DNA of 47,944 nt, taken from Clostridiales bacterium (GTDB taxonomy: Bacteria > Bacillota > Clostridia > Lachnospirales > WRAX01). Shown one piece after another: positions 22,400 through 29,930 of this stretch. Location of the stretch: positions 1 through 47,944 of the forward strand of contig JAITMQ010000060.1 of the NCBI GenBank assembly GCA_031277225.1, read 5' to 3'. The first letter of the stretch is position 1. Each line of letters begins with the position of its first letter. The position numbers were made by a program, and so were the translations under genes. The notes under the pieces were generated by a model that saw nothing but the letters and a program-made list of their open reading frames with translations, made no database searches and was not told where the DNA came from.

Positions 22400-23175
22400 T
22401 CAAAAATGGAATTAAATACTTTGTGTTTGAGAATTTAAGCCGCGCGGGGGTTAGACATGCCTTTTCTACGCGGGTTGGCGGGGTTTCTTCGGGGGTTTAT
22501 GCCTCTTTGAATTTGGGGCTTAAAAGCGGCGACGATATGGCCGCCCTGCGGGAAAATTACCGCCTTATTTGTGATGCTTTGGGATTTGATGTTGACGGCA
22601 TTGTTTTGAGTAGCCAGACGCATAGCACGAATATTTGCGCCTTCGGCGCGCCGGGCGGGCTAAAGCCCGCCCGGGAGGATGTTGACGGGCTTATGACGAA
22701 TGTGCCCGGCCTTGTCCTCGCTACATATTATGCCGACTGTGTGCCGCTGTTTTTTTATGACCCGCGCGCGCGGGTTGTCGCCAATTCTCATGCGGGCTGG
22801 CGGGGCTGTGCACAAAATATGGCAGGCAAAACAATTTTTGCTATGCAAAAGCAATATAATTGCCGCCCGGCCGACATTTTGGCGGGCATAGGTCCTTCAA
22901 TTTCCGTGAAAAATTTCGAGGTTGGCAAAGAAGTCGCCGACATTTTTAAAAAAGAGCTTCCCTTTTCGGACAAATTCATATATAATAGCATAAGTGTAAA
23001 TAAATATTATGTCGACTTGTGGGAAATCTGTCGCGAAAGCTTGCTTGAGGCGGGCGTGAAGCCCGAAAACATTGAAATTGCGGGACTTTGCACCTATGAA
23101 CGCGCCGATTTGTTCTACTCCCACAGACGCGACGGAATACCGAGGGGAAATATGGCGGGAATGATAAGCTTATGA
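22387..23175 (+). CDS. pgeF: Laccase-domain peptidoglycan editing factor PgeF (YfiH/YlmD)
   Basis: 262 aa from a TTG start (GGAG 8 nt upstream; no in-frame ATG nearby). Metal-site residues are visible: His79 in SSQTHSTN, Cys118 in ADCVPLFFYDP and His135 in NSHAGWRG. PgeF-type enzymes are reported to remove mis-incorporated L-Ser or act on purine nucleosides. Between QTHSTN and EDVDGLMTNV, residues 88-96 (APGGLKPAR) are encoded by a perfect CGGGCGGGCTAAAGCCCGCC palindrome, also found at 17294 (family H). It shares ATGA with the next gene. Confidence 0.93.
   Translation: MGILVKNGIKYFVFENLSRAGVRHAFSTRVGGVSSGVYASLNLGLKSGDDMAALRENYRLICDALGFDVDGIVLSSQTHSTNICAFGAPGGLKPAREDVDGLMTNVPGLVLATYYADCVPLFFYDPRARVVANSHAGWRGCAQNMAGKTIFAMQKQYNCRPADILAGIGPSISVKNFEVGKEVADIFKKELPFSDKFIYNSISVNKYYVDLWEICRESLLEAGVKPENIEIAGLCTYERADLFYSHRRDGIPRGNMAGMISL
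22652..22675 (+). repeat. Family H palindrome inside pgeF
   Basis: CCGGGCGGGC-TAAA-GCCCGCCCGG, a perfect inverted repeat read in frame. The same core forms the first hairpin after the M16 peptidase gene. Confidence 0.9.
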
Positions 23176-24443
23176 AAAAACTTATTACAGAAATCGAGCC
23201 GGGTAGCATAGCTCACGAACTGGAAATTGAAGCCGGGGACTATTTGCTTAGCCTAAATGGCGCGCCTATTTTAGACATTTTCGACTTCAGAATGGCCGAA
23301 AGGCAGGAAATCTTGGACATTCTAATCGAAAAGGCGGACGGCAGCCAGGAGCTTCTTGAGATTGAAAAAGACGAGGACGAGGAATTGGGCCTTGTTTTTG
23401 ACGGAATGATGGACGAAATGCGGCATTGCGGCAATAAATGCATTTTTTGCTTTATTGACCAAAACGCGCCCGGCCTGCGCCCAAGCCTGTATATCAAGGA
23501 CGACGACTATCGCCTGTCCTTTTTGCACGGCAATTATATAACGCTGACAAATATGACCGAAGCCGATATTGAGCGCATCCTGACCCATCGAATTTCGCCC
23601 GTGAATATCTCAATACACGCCACAGACCCCGAATTGCGCATTAAAATGATGCGAAACCCGCGCGCGGGGCGTAGTCTGGAATTTTTGGGGCGGCTGGCCG
23701 AAGGCGGAATTGTGCTTGCCATGCAGATTGTGCTTTGCAAGGGCTATAATGACGGCGAACAGCTGGACAGAACAATTGCGGATTTAAGCCGATATGCGGG
23801 CGGCGGCGCGTCTTTGAGTGTTGTTCCCGTGGGGCTGACGAAATATCGCGAGGGGCTGACGGCGCTTGAGCCGCTTGGCCGCGAGGATTGCCGTGAGGCA
23901 ATCGAGCGGGTAAAATATTGGCAGGATAGACTTTTGGGAAAGAAAGGCAGTCGCTTCGTTTTCGCGGCGGATGAATTCTATCTCAAGGCAGGCATTGGCT
24001 TGCCCGAATACGAAGAATACGAAGATTTTCCGCAAATTGATAACGGAGTAGGGATGCTGGCGGCTTTTAAGCGGGAATTTCGTGAAAGCTTGGGGGGATT
24101 CCGCGTCAAGCGCGGAATGACGAGCTTGGTTACGGGGGTGGCGGCCGCGCCGTTTCTGCGGGATTTGTTAGAGGGATTTAATGTCAAAGTGCTTGCGATT
24201 TTAAACGAATTCTACGGGGAGAATATTACCGTATCGGGATTGCTCACCGGAAGGGATATAGTTAATCAGCTTAGGGGGCAGGAATTGGGGGATTTGGTGC
24301 TGATTCCAAAGAATTGCCTGCGGGCGGGGGAAGATGTGTTTTTGGATGATATGACTTTGGGGGAGCTTCGAGAAGGGCTTGGAGTGAAGGTTTTGGCGGT
24401 TGAAGTTGACGGGCGAGAGCTTTTGGCGGCTTTGGCTATTTAG
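23172..24443 (+). CDS. DUF512 radical SAM protein with PDZ domain
   Basis: 423 aa. An N-terminal PDZ-like segment (ITEIEPGSIAHELEIEAGDY) is followed by the radical SAM cysteines C86-x3-C90-x2-C93 (CGNKCIFCFIDQ). The C-terminal DUF512 domain ends DMTLGELREGLGVKVLAVE. The family sits next to der in many Clostridia; its reaction is unknown. It overlaps pgeF by 4 nt. Residues about 306-316 (LGGFRVKRGMTSL) are a GGATTCCGCGTCAAGCGCGG family C variant read in frame. Confidence 0.92.
   Translation: MKKLITEIEPGSIAHELEIEAGDYLLSLNGAPILDIFDFRMAERQEILDILIEKADGSQELLEIEKDEDEELGLVFDGMMDEMRHCGNKCIFCFIDQNAPGLRPSLYIKDDDYRLSFLHGNYITLTNMTEADIERILTHRISPVNISIHATDPELRIKMMRNPRAGRSLEFLGRLAEGGIVLAMQIVLCKGYNDGEQLDRTIADLSRYAGGGASLSVVPVGLTKYREGLTALEPLGREDCREAIERVKYWQDRLLGKKGSRFVFAADEFYLKAGIGLPEYEEYEDFPQIDNGVGMLAAFKREFRESLGGFRVKRGMTSLVTGVAAAPFLRDLLEGFNVKVLAILNEFYGENITVSGLLTGRDIVNQLRGQELGDLVLIPKNCLRAGEDVFLDDMTLGELREGLGVKVLAVEVDGRELLAALAI
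24095..24123 (+). repeat. Family C variant inside the DUF512 gene
   Basis: ATTCCGCGTCAAGCGCGGAAT plus TGACG, identical in core to the noncoding copies at about 18805 and 18868, but translated as FRVKRGMT. Confidence 0.9.
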
Positions 24444-24447
24444 CGGG

Positions 24448-24536
24448 AGATGCCGGTTGAAACCGGCTGAAGATTCCGACTGGAAGTCGGCTTAAGCTTT
24501 CCAAGCGTTACTTTAGCCGGTTTTTAACCGGCATTC
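24448..24536. repeat. Family B three-hairpin element upstream of der
   Basis: The fullest copy. It has the outer inverted repeat ATGCCGGTT/AACCGGCAT and hairpins GCCGGTTGAAACCGGC, CCGACTGGAAGTCGG and GCCGGTTTTTAACCGGC. It ends 18 bp before the der ATG, just upstream of the AAAGGAG ribosome site. Confidence 0.92.
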
Positions 24537-24553
24537 ATGACAAAGGAGATACC

Positions 24554-25861
24554 ATGCAACCAATTGTAGCGATAGTAGGCCGGCCAAATGTCGGCAAATC
24601 TACTTTATTTAACAGAATAGTCGGCAGTAGGCTGTCCATAGTCGAGGACACGCCGGGCGTAACCCGCGACAGGCTTTATGCGCAGGCTTCGTGGCAACGG
24701 CACAACTTTTTGCTGGTGGATACGGGCGGTCTGGACATCCATTCGCCCGAGGACATGGTTAAGCATATTCGCAATCAGGCGCAGCTTGCCATTGAAACCG
24801 CCACGGTGGTGCTTTTTCTGGTGGACGGCAAGTCGGGTCTGACAGAAGGCGACCAAGACGCCGCCGATATTTTGCGGCGTAGCGGCAAGCCCGTTGTGCT
24901 TGTGGTGAATAAACTTGACGACATTAGACAAGAGAGTTTGGCCTATGAATTTTATGCCTTGGGACTTGGCGAGCCTCTCCCCATTTCTGCCGCGAATATG
25001 CTGGGTTTGGGCGATATGCTTGACATAATTTGCGGGCATTTCCCCGCAGACGAGGCTGAGGACGACGACGATATTATCAAAGTGGCGATTATAGGCAAGC
25101 CCAATGTGGGCAAATCCTCTATAATCAACCGCATTTTGGGCGAAGAGCGCGTCATTGTAACCCCCGTTGCGGGCACAACCCGCGATGCCGTCGACACCTT
25201 TTACGAGGCGGGCGGCCAGCGTTATATGTTCATTGACACGGCGGGAATTAGGCGCAAGAGCAAGATTAAAGAGGATATTGAGAAATATAGCCTAATTAGG
25301 GCTGTGGCGGCTGTAGAGCGTTGCGACGTGGCGATTTTGGTTATTTCCGCCGAGGAGGGCATAACCGACCAAGACACCAAAATTGCGGGCATATCCCATG
25401 AAATGGGCAAGGCGGGCATTATCGTCGTAAATAAATGGGATTTAATTGAAAAAGACAATAAGACCATGGCAAAATATGACGAAAAAATTGATGTACAGCT
25501 TAAATATATGGCATATGCGCCAAGGCTTTATATTTCGGCATTAAGCGGCCAGCGCGTTATGAATATGCTGAGGGAAATTCGGGTTGTGGCGCAAAATGCG
25601 GCCATGCGGGTGCAGACGGGTGTGTTGAACGAGGTGCTGGTAGAGGCTCTTGCCCGCAATCAGCCCCCCGCCGTAAAAGGCCAGTCGTTGAAGGTTTATT
25701 ATATGACCCAAGTGTCCGTAAAGCCGCCAACTTTCATACTTTTTGTCAATAATAGCGAACTTATGCATTTCTCATACAGACGCTATATTGAGAATCAAAT
25801 TCGTTTGAATTTTGGCTTTAAGGGCACGCCGATTCATTTTATCATAAGGAATAGGAGTTGA
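24554..25861 (+). CDS. der: Ribosome-associated GTPase Der (EngA)
   Basis: 435 aa with tandem G domains: GRPNVGKST near residue 8, DTGG and NKLD in the first; GKPNVGKSS near 181, DTAGIRRKSK and NKWD in the second. The C-terminal KH-like domain (VYYMTQVSVKPPTFILFVN) is present. It is essential for 50S assembly. AAAGGAG lies 8 nt upstream, preceded by a family B element. It is followed by plsY after 4 nt, the usual order. Confidence 0.97.
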   Translation: MQPIVAIVGRPNVGKSTLFNRIVGSRLSIVEDTPGVTRDRLYAQASWQRHNFLLVDTGGLDIHSPEDMVKHIRNQAQLAIETATVVLFLVDGKSGLTEGDQDAADILRRSGKPVVLVVNKLDDIRQESLAYEFYALGLGEPLPISAANMLGLGDMLDIICGHFPADEAEDDDDIIKVAIIGKPNVGKSSIINRILGEERVIVTPVAGTTRDAVDTFYEAGGQRYMFIDTAGIRRKSKIKEDIEKYSLIRAVAAVERCDVAILVISAEEGITDQDTKIAGISHEMGKAGIIVVNKWDLIEKDNKTMAKYDEKIDVQLKYMAYAPRLYISALSGQRVMNMLREIRVVAQNAAMRVQTGVLNEVLVEALARNQPPAVKGQSLKVYYMTQVSVKPPTFILFVNNSELMHFSYRRYIENQIRLNFGFKGTPIHFIIRNRS

Positions 25862-25865
25862 TGAT

Positions 25866-26528
25866 ATGCAAGAATTGCTGTACAACCCGCCAATATGGCT
25901 TTTTGCCGCCTTTTTGGTCGCGGGCTATCCCTTTGGATGTATTCAATCGGCCTATTTCGTAGGCAGAATTTTCGGCAAAATTGATATTAGGGAGCATGGC
26001 AGCGGCAATGCGGGCACAACGAATGTCTATAGGGTTATGGGGCTTAAGCCCGGCCTTTTTGTGCTGTTTTTTGACCTGCTTAAGACGGCATTGCCGATTT
26101 TTGCGCTGAATATCGTGCTTTTTGGCCAGCCTTGGGGGCTGGAGAATCAGCAATATATTCCCGGCCTGTTGATGGGATTGGGCATTTTTATCGGTCATTG
26201 CTTCCCGTTTTTCCTGAAATTTAGGGGCGGCAAGGGCGTGGCCTGCACAATTGGTCTGCTAATTATGTTTGACCCGATAATTTTGGGCGTTGTGCTGAGC
26301 ATTTGCATTATAATAGTGCTGGCCACAAGATTTATTTCGCTGGCTTCGGTTACGGGTTTTGTGTCTTTGGGGGCTGTAACGACATTCTATTATAGGGATT
26401 ATGTGGAAATTATCGCCATAATTTGGGTTCTGTCCTTAATCGGCTTGATTCAGCATCGCAAAAATATAAAGTGGCTGATTTCCGGGGAGGAGAAACGCTT
26501 CAATTTTCGCGGCGGTAACCGGGCGTAG
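25866..26528 (+). CDS. plsY: Glycerol-3-phosphate acyltransferase PlsY
   Basis: 220-aa polytopic membrane protein of the PlsY family. It shows GSGNAGTTNVYRVMG and GHCFPFFLKFRGGKGVAC, the conserved acyl-phosphate and G3P loops, with hydrophobic helices between. It acylates glycerol-3-phosphate using acyl-phosphate, linking to FakA-derived acyl-phosphate. The ribosome site AGGAG lies in the der 3' end. It closes the der transcript; no strong terminator is seen after it. Confidence 0.95.
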   Translation: MQELLYNPPIWLFAAFLVAGYPFGCIQSAYFVGRIFGKIDIREHGSGNAGTTNVYRVMGLKPGLFVLFFDLLKTALPIFALNIVLFGQPWGLENQQYIPGLLMGLGIFIGHCFPFFLKFRGGKGVACTIGLLIMFDPIILGVVLSICIIIVLATRFISLASVTGFVSLGAVTTFYYRDYVEIIAIIWVLSLIGLIQHRKNIKWLISGEEKRFNFRGGNRA

Positions 26529-26617
26529 ATTTGGAATATTTTTCATAATTTCTGACTATATTTATCTTAGAACCATTTTCTGGAAAATTTTGGACAAGAT
26601 GATATAGGAGGGAAATT

Positions 26618-26914
26618 ATGAGTGCAAATGTAAATGTATATAGCTATCCGCTGCAAAAAAGCCGGCGCATAGCGCCGCGCCAGGCCTTGCGGCACGAGCG
26701 CAAAAGGCGGCATTTGGCGAAAGAGGATGTCAGCATCCTTGCCACTTTGGAAAAATTGCAGGGCGATTTGGCGAATATTCACCGCTCTTTGGACGCGGTT
26801 ACAGACCCCGATTTAATCGACAGCTTCATTTATGAAATGAATGCTATAAATATGCGCTATAAGTTTTATTTGCAGATGTGCAAGGACAAAGGCTTGGTTA
26901 GCGCAATGTTTTAG
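26618..26914 (+). CDS. DUF2508 (YaaL-like) protein
   Basis: 98 aa with the YaaL/DUF2508 pattern in its C-terminal half (LQGDLANIHRSLDAVTDPDL, then IDSFIYEMNAINMRYKFYLQ). The N-terminus is basic. AGGAGGG precedes the ATG. Gene order yaaL-bofA is conserved in spore formers. Function unknown, probably sporulation-related by context. Confidence 0.88.
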   Translation: MSANVNVYSYPLQKSRRIAPRQALRHERKRRHLAKEDVSILATLEKLQGDLANIHRSLDAVTDPDLIDSFIYEMNAINMRYKFYLQMCKDKGLVSAMF

Positions 26915-26925
26915 GGGGTGGCGGC

Positions 26926-27201
26926 GTGGAATTTTTTCGGGACAATGCATTGATTTTGGCCGCCATTGCGGCCTTGGTGGTGATTGGTGTGCTTTTGGTA
27001 ACCAATCGCCTGCGCAAGCTGGGTTCGCTTGCGCTTAAGGGTGTTGTGGGGGGTGCCGCCCTTTGGGGCATAAACGGCGTTGTGGCCTTTTTGGGGCTGG
27101 GCGTGGCCCTGCCGGGCATAAACCTGCTGACAATAACAATTGCGGCCCTGCTGGGCCTGCCGGGTGTGGTTTTGATTTATGGGATTAATTTTTTGTTGTG
27201 A
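26926..27201 (+). CDS. bofA: Pro-sigma-K processing inhibitor BofA
   Basis: 91-aa membrane protein. It has three hydrophobic stretches, a KGVVGGAALWGINGV motif and a C-terminal GLPGVVLIYGINFLL, typical of BofA. In spore formers BofA holds the SpoIVFB protease inactive in the outer forespore membrane until late sporulation. It starts at GTG with AGGGGGT upstream. It follows the DUF2508 gene by 11 nt. Confidence 0.92.
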   Translation: MEFFRDNALILAAIAALVVIGVLLVTNRLRKLGSLALKGVVGGAALWGINGVVAFLGLGVALPGINLLTITIAALLGLPGVVLIYGINFLL

Positions 27202-27224
27202 TTACTAAAGAGAGGAGTGTTAGA

Positions 27225-27521
27225 ATGCAATTAAGTTCTTACAAAGCAACCTATGAAGACGGCAAGCTGGTTTTGCCGAAAGAAGCGGGAGAAGGTATTC
27301 CCAAAAACGCAGAAATTCTTATTACCGTGCTGGGCGAAACGCCCGAAGAAGTGATAAGGGCGCGAGAGGAGGCGTATAAAGAGAGGATACGCAAAACTGC
27401 AATAGAATTTTTGGACGGTGTGCGCGAAATAAGGAAAAACCTTACAGAAGAAGACCATGCCGCTATTGACGAGCTTCAAAGCGGTAAATATAAGGTACGG
27501 TTTGAGGAGAGGCTGGCATGA
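27225..27521 (+). CDS. VapB-like antitoxin (AF2212/DUF104-like N-terminus)
   Basis: 98 aa from ATG 27225, which has GAGAGGAG about 8 nt upstream (the track's GTG at 27198 is less likely). The first 35 residues (YKATYEDGKLVLPKEAGEGI, then KNAEILITVL) resemble AF2212-like antitoxins. The rest is a charged helical tail (EEAYKERIRKTAIEFLDGVR) suited to wrapping a toxin. It overlaps vapC by 4 nt (ATGA). It should neutralise the PIN ribonuclease encoded next. Confidence 0.8.
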   Translation: MQLSSYKATYEDGKLVLPKEAGEGIPKNAEILITVLGETPEEVIRAREEAYKERIRKTAIEFLDGVREIRKNLTEEDHAAIDELQSGKYKVRFEERLA

Positions 27522-27937
27522 TGACCTATGCTTTTGATACCAATACCATTTCATATTTGCTAAGAAAAGAAGGAAGTATTGAAATGCATTACCAAGACAA
27601 AATTGCAGAAGGCCGCGGCCTCTACGCCATACCTTTTATTGTCCTTTACGAAGTCAGGCGCTGGCTGGATAATAGGCCAACCAAGCAAATACGCGAATTC
27701 ACCGTAAAGTTTGAAAAGCTATTTTCAGACGTACGCGGACTGGCCGGCATGAGTGAGGATATTTGGCTTAAAGCCTCTGAAATTTATATACAACTAAGGC
27801 AAAAGGGACAATTGATTGGCGACGCTGATATATTGATTGCGGCCTATTGTATAGTTAACGATTATACGCTGGTTACGCGCAATGAAGGCGATTTTGGCCG
27901 CATCGGCGGGCTAAAGTTCATCAATTGGTATGAGTGA
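27518..27937 (+). CDS. vapC: VapC-type PIN-domain ribonuclease toxin
   Basis: 139 aa. Acidic PIN residues are visible: D7 in YAFDTNTISYLL, E45 in VLYEVRRW, D102/D104 in IGDADILIAAYC and D125 in TRNEGDFGRI. VapC toxins cleave tRNA or rRNA. It overlaps its antitoxin by 4 nt and the rhomboid gene by 8 nt, which ties the toxin to the membrane-protease transcript. Confidence 0.92.
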   Translation: MMTYAFDTNTISYLLRKEGSIEMHYQDKIAEGRGLYAIPFIVLYEVRRWLDNRPTKQIREFTVKFEKLFSDVRGLAGMSEDIWLKASEIYIQLRQKGQLIGDADILIAAYCIVNDYTLVTRNEGDFGRIGGLKFINWYE

Positions 27938-29078
27938 GATTATGTATGAAATTTTTGTAGATATTTTGAATAAGGTTTTGGTTGAGGCGGGCTGTGTTAA
28001 GATTAATATGCCGGCCGATTTGCCGCGCCCCGCCCGCGTCGATTTATGGGGGCGCGAGCATGGCGCAATGGCCTATTTTTACATCACTTATGACGTGAAT
28101 ACCATGGATTTTCGCGACTTTCCCGCGATTTCCGAATTTATGGCCGAATGTTTGCAGACGATTACAGAGCGCATTTCCGCCCGCCATGCCGTCGCTTTTA
28201 ATATTTTTGTCGGTGATATTGACTATAATGACAATATTTACATAAATACGCCCCGCGAATTCGCGCTTATGCCGCAATATGACATGTTTTTCGGCGTAAG
28301 AGCGTCGGGCGTGGCCTATAGTCGGCTTGCGCCCGTGCATATGGACAAGGCCTTGGAAAAAATTGAGGCGGCTTTGGCGCAAATGCCGGGCTTGCGCCGT
28401 GCTACGCACGAGCTAAAAGTCCTGCCGCAGCCTAAGGGCGAAATTAAGCTAGTGCGTAGCACCGCGCATAGGCGCACCCCCGATAAAAAACCCGGAATCC
28501 CATTCTTCGCCTTCACCCTAATCGGAATTAATGTCCTAATGTTTATTTTAATGGAAATTGTAGGCAGCTCAACAGACTCCTTAACCCTCCTGCGCTTCGG
28601 CGCGGCGCATTTCGCCCTAACCTTTGGGCAAGGCGAATTTTGGCGGCTGTTCACACCCATGTTTTTGCATATAGGGCTGGTGCATTTGGTGCTTAACACG
28701 GCCTGGCTTGTTCTGGCCGGCCCGCGCACCGAGCGTGTTTTTGGACATGCTAAATTCATAGCAATCTATTTAAGTAGCGGAATTATAGGCAATGTGGCCT
28801 CTATGCTAACTTCGCCACAGGCCGTGGGCGCGGGCGCGTCGGGCGCAATTTTCGGAATTTTGGGCGCGCTGCTGGCCTATACCGTAAAAACCAAAAAGGC
28901 CGTAGAAACCTTCACAACCACCACTTTGGGCTTTTTAATCGGAATTAATATTGCCGCGGGCTTGTTTATGCCGAATCTTTTGGGCGAGGGCACAATGATT
29001 GGAAATGCGGCGCATATTGGCGGCCTGATTTCGGGCTTTATCCTTGGGGCAATCTTTGTCGGGAAAAAGCCTGCATGA
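27930..29078 (+). CDS. Rhomboid-family intramembrane serine protease
   Basis: 382 aa. An N-terminal soluble domain (residues 1-155) is joined to a six-helix rhomboid domain (about 188-378). Catalytic Ser304 is in GAGASGAIFG and His362 in NAAHIGGLISGF; the HLVLN motif is at 252-256. The linker (about 157-180) is encoded between the arms GTGCTACGCAC (28399) and GTGCGTAGCAC (28452), a perfect 11-bp inverted repeat shared with the mosaic at 6810 (family G). The start may be 27930 or 27942. Substrates are unknown. Confidence 0.9.
   Translation: MSEIMYEIFVDILNKVLVEAGCVKINMPADLPRPARVDLWGREHGAMAYFYITYDVNTMDFRDFPAISEFMAECLQTITERISARHAVAFNIFVGDIDYNDNIYINTPREFALMPQYDMFFGVRASGVAYSRLAPVHMDKALEKIEAALAQMPGLRRATHELKVLPQPKGEIKLVRSTAHRRTPDKKPGIPFFAFTLIGINVLMFILMEIVGSSTDSLTLLRFGAAHFALTFGQGEFWRLFTPMFLHIGLVHLVLNTAWLVLAGPRTERVFGHAKFIAIYLSSGIIGNVASMLTSPQAVGAGASGAIFGILGALLAYTVKTKKAVETFTTTTLGFLIGINIAAGLFMPNLLGEGTMIGNAAHIGGLISGFILGAIFVGKKPA
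28399..28462 (+). repeat. Family G inverted repeat inside the rhomboid linker
   Basis: GTGCTACGCAC and GTGCGTAGCAC are complementary over 11 bp with about 42 nt between. The GGTGCTACGCACTAGCT unit also occurs at about 6810. It is translated here between two domains. Confidence 0.8.
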
Positions 29079-29088
29079 AAATCCGAAC

Positions 29089-29120
29089 ATAGTCCACACT
29101 AAAACAAAAAGGTGGACTAT
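29089..29120 (+). promoter_or_regulatory. Hairpin covering the prsW ribosome-binding site
   Basis: ATAGTCCAC (29089-29097) pairs with GTGGACTAT (29112-29120) across an A-rich 14-nt loop. The right arm contains part of the AAAGGTGG Shine-Dalgarno sequence used by the TTG at 29124, so the fold would hide it. It could also be a weak terminator (ATTTTG follows). Confidence 0.5.
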
Positions 29121-29123
29121 ATT

Positions 29124-29825
29124 TTGACAACACTAATAGCATTAGGCTTGTCCCCCGCGCTGATTTGCCTATTCTACATCTATATTCGGGACAAATATGA
29201 AAAAGAGCCGCTGCGACTGCTTGCCCTGGGCGTTTTTGCGGGGCTGCTTATAGCCATGCCCATAATGCGAACGGCGGGCTTTGTGGCGGCATTTATGCCG
29301 CCCGTGGGACAAATTGGCGAGGCCATCTTCATCTCCTTCGCCGTGGCGGGCTTCGTTGAAGAGGGCTTTAAATTTGCCGCCCTCTACTTTCTAATTTGGC
29401 GCGACAGAAATCTTAACGAAAAAATGGACGGAATAGTCTATGCCGTCTTCATCTCGCTGGGCTTCGCCGCCGTCGAGAATGTACTCTATGTCCTGCATCC
29501 AACCATGGGCGGCATGGGCACGGCGCTTGGCCGCGCAATAATCTCCGTGCCCGCGCACGGCATTTTTGGCGTAATCATGGGCTATTACTTCGCCATGGCC
29601 AAATTTGAGCCCGGCAATCGTAAAAAATTCATCCTCTGCGCCTTCCTAATCCCATTGGCTGTCCACGGCATCTACAACAGCCTACTACTCTCCGGCCAAA
29701 CCCTACTTCTGGTTGTTTTTGCGCCATTTCTGGCCTTTATGTGGATAGACGGCCATAAGAAAATTCGCGCACATTTGGCGGCTTCGCCTTTTAAGTCGGG
29801 GGGATTCCCGCTTTCGCGGGAATGA
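29124..29825 (+). CDS. prsW: PrsW-family intramembrane metalloprotease
   Basis: About 233 aa from TTG 29124, 7 nt after AAAGGTGG (the track uses GTG 29112). Polytopic, with IRDKYEKEPLRLL near the N-terminus and the PrsW/CAAX-protease signatures EEGFKF, AAVENVLY and HGIFG. PrsW enzymes perform site-1 cleavage of anti-sigma factors. The last residues (SGGFPLSRE) and the stop are encoded by a dRS3-like family C palindrome, so the native C-terminus was probably replaced or extended. It is close to the rhomboid gene, another membrane protease. Confidence 0.9.
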   Translation: MTTLIALGLSPALICLFYIYIRDKYEKEPLRLLALGVFAGLLIAMPIMRTAGFVAAFMPPVGQIGEAIFISFAVAGFVEEGFKFAALYFLIWRDRNLNEKMDGIVYAVFISLGFAAVENVLYVLHPTMGGMGTALGRAIISVPAHGIFGVIMGYYFAMAKFEPGNRKKFILCAFLIPLAVHGIYNSLLLSGQTLLLVVFAPFLAFMWIDGHKKIRAHLAASPFKSGGFPLSRE

Positions 29826-29826
29826 C
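29798..29826 (+). repeat. dRS3-like palindrome forming the prsW 3' end
   Basis: GGGGGATTCCCGCTTTCGCG then GGAATGACGG. The TGA of GGAATGACGG supplies the stop codon, and the preceding bases are read as GGFPLSRE. Confidence 0.9.
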
Positions 29827-29852
29827 GGTTTGAAATATAAATAAAAAAAGAC

Positions 29853-29881
29853 TTGAAAAATTTTCAAATACAGGTTATAAT
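29853..29881 (+). promoter_or_regulatory. Promoter of the Nudix gene with overlapping palindrome
   Basis: TTGAAA, 17-bp spacer, TATAAT. The -35 is part of TTGAAAAATTTTCAA, an inverted repeat with 7-bp arms that could serve as an operator. Confidence 0.75.
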
Positions 29882-29930
29882 ATAGTAACGGGTCAATCTT
29901 CCCGTAACATACCATAAAAGGATGACGATT

